A stretch of 22,935 bases of DNA. Source: a virus. The notes beneath the pieces are model-generated. The model ran no database searches. It saw nothing but the letters and a program-made list of their open reading frames with translations, and was not told where the DNA came from. This document shows, in pieces, positions 21,047-22,935 of this stretch; the stretch's first letter is position 1, and each line of letters begins with the position of its first letter. Location of the stretch: positions 1 through 22,935 of the IMG/VR virus record IMGVR_UViG_3300033064_006336. One strand, given 5' to 3'. A program made the position numbers and the translations under genes.

Positions 21047-21307
21047 CTATAATTCTAATATCCTTAAATCTAAATCTTGTGTTCCTTTTATTAAACGGTG
21101 ATAAGTATTTTTTGGAATGAAGATTTTGTCTTGCAATTTTTGTGGTATGCAATCTTCTAGTTGAAATTGCCAATCTGTATCTCCTACTACCGCTACCTCT
21201 CTGTCATTTTGATCTCTATGCCAAACTAATTGTTGCTCATCTACATCTTGAGTAAACTTTCTGTAAATAAAATCAAACGTTTTTAGCTCCTGGTAAGGTG
21301 TTTTCAT
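21047..21307 (-). CDS. Small cupin-like protein (86 aa)
   Basis: A short, strand-rich protein with WHRDQNDREVAVVGDTDWQF (29-48) and IFIPKNTYHRLIKG (63-76). The pattern of an early His, a turn, and a late 'P-x-x-x-x-H' strand resembles the minimal cupin barrel. His30 and His70 could bind metal. It starts 1 base after the zinc-ribbon gene and ends just upstream of the promoter-like element at 21035-21043, so it is likely the last gene of that upstream run. The role is unknown; a sugar- or small-molecule-binding fold is only suggested. Confidence 0.55.
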   Translation of the reverse strand: MKTPYQELKTFDFIYRKFTQDVDEQQLVWHRDQNDREVAVVGDTDWQFQLEDCIPQKLQDKIFIPKNTYHRLIKGTQDLDLRILEL

Positions 21308-21308
21308 A

Positions 21309-22010
21309 TTACCAATATCCGCTAAAGTTCTTTTCTCCTCCTAATGATTTCCAGTACCTTCCAATATGACATCCCCAGTAGTTCGGAGATAATTTGTTCT
21401 TTTCTGTAGCACAGTTATGGCGAGCTGCAAAAGATGCTCTTGCTTTTGGATCATCTATCTTAACTGATAGTCCTGTAGTGTCTCCAAATTGTACTTTCTT
21501 TACTTTTTTTGTTTTAGGATTCATTACATAAACGTAGAATTTTTTAGTTCCACCTCTTTTAGGTTTTCCTAATTTAACTTTCTCTCCGTGATAATCTGCT
21601 TCTTGAAGACTTTTCCAATTCTCAAGAGCCTTCATGTCGTATACTTGTTTTTCATTATCGTATCCACACTTATGACAAAGGGCTGGGTTGTTGTCTTGAG
21701 GTGTTGCTTCCCAGTCGTGTTTGCATTTTTTACAAATAACCTCTTCACCTACTTGCATTGGAAGGTCTAGTGGAACTTCTTGTCCTTCAAACATTCCATA
21801 CTCACCTATATTTGTTTCTTCTAACAATACTCTATCATTTTCACATAACTGTAAATAACCGTCTCTATGAAGAGTTCTTGCCTCAGTGAATAGTTCCAAG
21901 AATCCTTTAGACGAATACCTGTAGATATTCTCAGATAAAGGCAGTTCGTGCTTTAAATGGTAGTTTAAGCCAGGTGTTGTATCAACTAATAGGTTAAGTA
22001 GTTTTATCAT
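21309..22010 (-). CDS. Zinc-ribbon protein with conserved phage C-terminal domain (233 aa)
   Basis: Residues 93-115 form a Cys4 zinc ribbon (CKKC at 93-96 and CHKC at 112-115). The last 95 residues form a separate basic domain with KLGKPKRGGTKKFYVYV, FGDTTGLSVK, ASFAARHNC and YWGCHIGRYW. I have seen this type at the C-termini of many phage virion or protease-linked proteins; I think it corresponds to DUF5872 but am not certain. Between them lies SLQE-A (137/138), a prohead-protease-like site exactly at the domain border. The N-terminus (MIKLLNLLVDTTPG) is hydrophobic but too short to call a signal. The start overlaps the upstream stop (ATGA). Confidence 0.65.
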   Translation of the reverse strand: MIKLLNLLVDTTPGLNYHLKHELPLSENIYRYSSKGFLELFTEARTLHRDGYLQLCENDRVLLEETNIGEYGMFEGQEVPLDLPMQVGEEVICKKCKHDWEATPQDNNPALCHKCGYDNEKQVYDMKALENWKSLQEADYHGEKVKLGKPKRGGTKKFYVYVMNPKTKKVKKVQFGDTTGLSVKIDDPKARASFAARHNCATEKNKLSPNYWGCHIGRYWKSLGGEKNFSGYW

Positions 22011-22447
22011 AGAAAATCTTTCTTAAAGAAGCGGCCTGAAATATTATCATTAAAGTAGTTAGAACCTGGTTCAATTACCCCTTTCATATACAAGTATTTA
22101 TCTTCGTAGTATGTTAGCTGTTTCTTTGTTGGTACAAACATAACAATTTCTCTCGTAAATTCCAACTGTTTGCCTTGTTTTATTAATTGCTTTATTTCTG
22201 GATGAGAACCATAGTATGTTTTCCAATCTGTTTCTTTCTTTACAGTTTTCTTTTTTGATAACCTTTTATCTGTTTGTAAAGCTAGTTCTTTTTTACCTAA
22301 AGCTTTCGTTGTAACTGAAATAAGTTGTTTTCTTCCTATGTATTTTCTGCCACTTGCAATATGAGTAACTTCGTAGATAAATCCAAAAGGAGTAATATCT
22401 CCCATGTCCTCTATACTGTTAATTTGCTTTTGTTTATATTTCCACAT
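22007..22447 (-). CDS. GIY-YIG-fold phage endonuclease-like protein (146 aa)
   Basis: The protein has GFIYEVTH (22-29) and KYIGRKQ (35-41), the two strands of a GIY-YIG domain with Arg39, followed by a Lys-rich insertion, WKTYYGS (75-81), a Glu115 in LTYYEDKYL as the likely metal ligand, and NYFNDNISG (130-138). No NUMOD or other DNA-binding module is attached, so the domain stands alone. Such single-domain proteins are common in T4-like phages and may act on phage or host DNA; mobility is not indicated. It begins 13 bases after the fibre-like gene and overlaps the next gene by four bases. Confidence 0.75.
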   Translation of the reverse strand: MWKYKQKQINSIEDMGDITPFGFIYEVTHIASGRKYIGRKQLISVTTKALGKKELALQTDKRLSKKKTVKKETDWKTYYGSHPEIKQLIKQGKQLEFTREIVMFVPTKKQLTYYEDKYLYMKGVIEPGSNYFNDNISGRFFKKDFL

Positions 22448-22460
22448 TTTTTAATATATA

Positions 22461-22934
22461 CTATGTTAACGTTGCTCTTTGCCATCCATTTCCTATAGTT
22501 CCAGCCCCTGTATATAAATATAACCCTAGATCTGCTCCTGAACTTCCTGACATCATTATGCTACCGGTTTCTGATGTTGTAGGTGTTCTAGTTCTTGGAA
22601 CTAGTACTAGTATATTATTAATAATGGCTGAATCTGTTATTACAAGTGAACCTGTTATTGTTTGATTTCCTCTTACTGTATTTGATCCTGTTATTATAAG
22701 TGAACCTGATATTACTACTTGTGAATCTGAGGCGAAGATTAGGTTTCTAGCATTTCCACCTGTGCCAGTTCCATTGCCGTGAATAAAAGCTGATTGTGCT
22801 GTTGATAGACTGTTACTTTTGCCTTGAACATGTTGGTAATTTCCGTTTGCGTTTGTATCATATCCTTCTGCATGTGAATAGGATCCTGATGATGCTGAAG
22901 AGAATCCTTCTGCGTGTGAGTACTCACCGATTGC
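22461..22934 (-). CDS. C-terminal part of a fibre/adhesin-like virion protein (5' end outside window)
   Basis: The last 158 residues are visible. They open with YadA-head-type left-handed repeats (GEYSHAEGFSSASSG, then GSYSHAEGYDTNANG, then GNYQHVQGKSN), continue with ISGSLIITGSNT and ITGSLVITDS strand repeats, and finish with a compact end, GADLGLYLYTGAGTIGNG and WQRATLT. The repeats are characteristic of trimeric beta-helical fibres in phage tails and trimeric autotransporters. The gene therefore most likely encodes a tail or head fibre, or another host-contact protein. The frame is open through the right edge. The repeats also show at DNA level (GCAGAAGGAT twice, TTCACTT twice). Confidence 0.8.
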   Translation of the reverse strand, partial: AIGEYSHAEGFSSASSGSYSHAEGYDTNANGNYQHVQGKSNSLSTAQSAFIHGNGTGTGGNARNLIFASDSQVVISGSLIITGSNTVRGNQTITGSLVITDSAIINNILVLVPRTRTPTTSETGSIMMSGSSGADLGLYLYTGAGTIGNGWQRATLT

Positions 22935-22935
22935 G

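Noticed and set aside
21021-21173. Long N-terminal extension of the 143-residue protein
   Set aside because: It overlaps the end of the cupin-like gene and the CTATTTATA element; the internal ATG gives the shared MKKSQLKQ N-terminus at standard spacing from the motif.
22739-22927. Minus-strand 62-residue frame at the right edge
   Set aside because: A different frame shows an unmistakable YadA-type repeat and fibre C-terminus running to a stop at 22461; this frame is its shadow.

Overview
The window is a block of a tailed-phage genome of the T4-like myovirus type. The DNA is AT-rich and every supported gene lies on the minus strand, so transcription runs from high to low coordinates. Landmarks are a large terminase, a gp20-type portal protein and a gp21-type prohead protease in transcription order, plus a DnaG-like primase. 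Start codons mostly lack a clear Shine-Dalgarno sequence and are preceded by A-rich leaders. This hints at a Bacteroidetes-like host, but that is inference only. No tRNA, rRNA, CRISPR array or transposon was seen.

Layout from the right edge (first transcribed) to the left. 22934-21047: end of a fibre or adhesin-like virion protein, a GIY-YIG-fold protein, a zinc-ribbon protein with a phage C-terminal domain, and a small cupin-like protein. 21020-20152: two small proteins, one a minimal kinase-like protein, closed by a terminator. 20079-17448: primase, a GIY-YIG/NUMOD1 homing endonuclease cassette and a Cas4/RecB-like nuclease. 17376-12823: two adjacent nucleotidyltransferase genes, the second a 708-residue fusion of nucleotidyltransferase, NMN-adenylyltransferase-like and HExxH metallopeptidase domains, then a stand-alone HExxH protein, a HAD phosphatase and a Cys4 protein. 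12725-7419: small proteins with capsid-targeting-like N-termini and large acidic, probably virion-associated proteins, ending at a strong terminator. 7336-1: DNA packaging and prohead module with a terminase split into two genes, portal, three probable prohead core or accessory proteins and the protease, cut by the window edge.

The most striking element is the terminase. Its ATPase half ends in a 36-residue N-intein and its nuclease half begins with a 108-residue C-intein. A Vsr/EDxHD-like homing endonuclease gene sits between them. This is an AceL-TerL-type, atypically split intein in a 'fractured gene' arrangement. The coding sequence of the extein junction (Q-E-C-D) is repeated, with synonymous changes, at the very end of the N-intein.

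Two other threads link the region. A motif reading CTATTTATA on the coding strand lies in short gaps upstream of genes, usually 14-21 bases before the start codon, and looks like a phage late promoter. Many proteins carry sites of the form (L/I/M)-x-E followed by A/G/S, either at about residue 9 from the N-terminus or exactly between domains. That is the known specificity of T4-type prohead proteases, so several of these enzymes could be packaged into the head and cut free during maturation.
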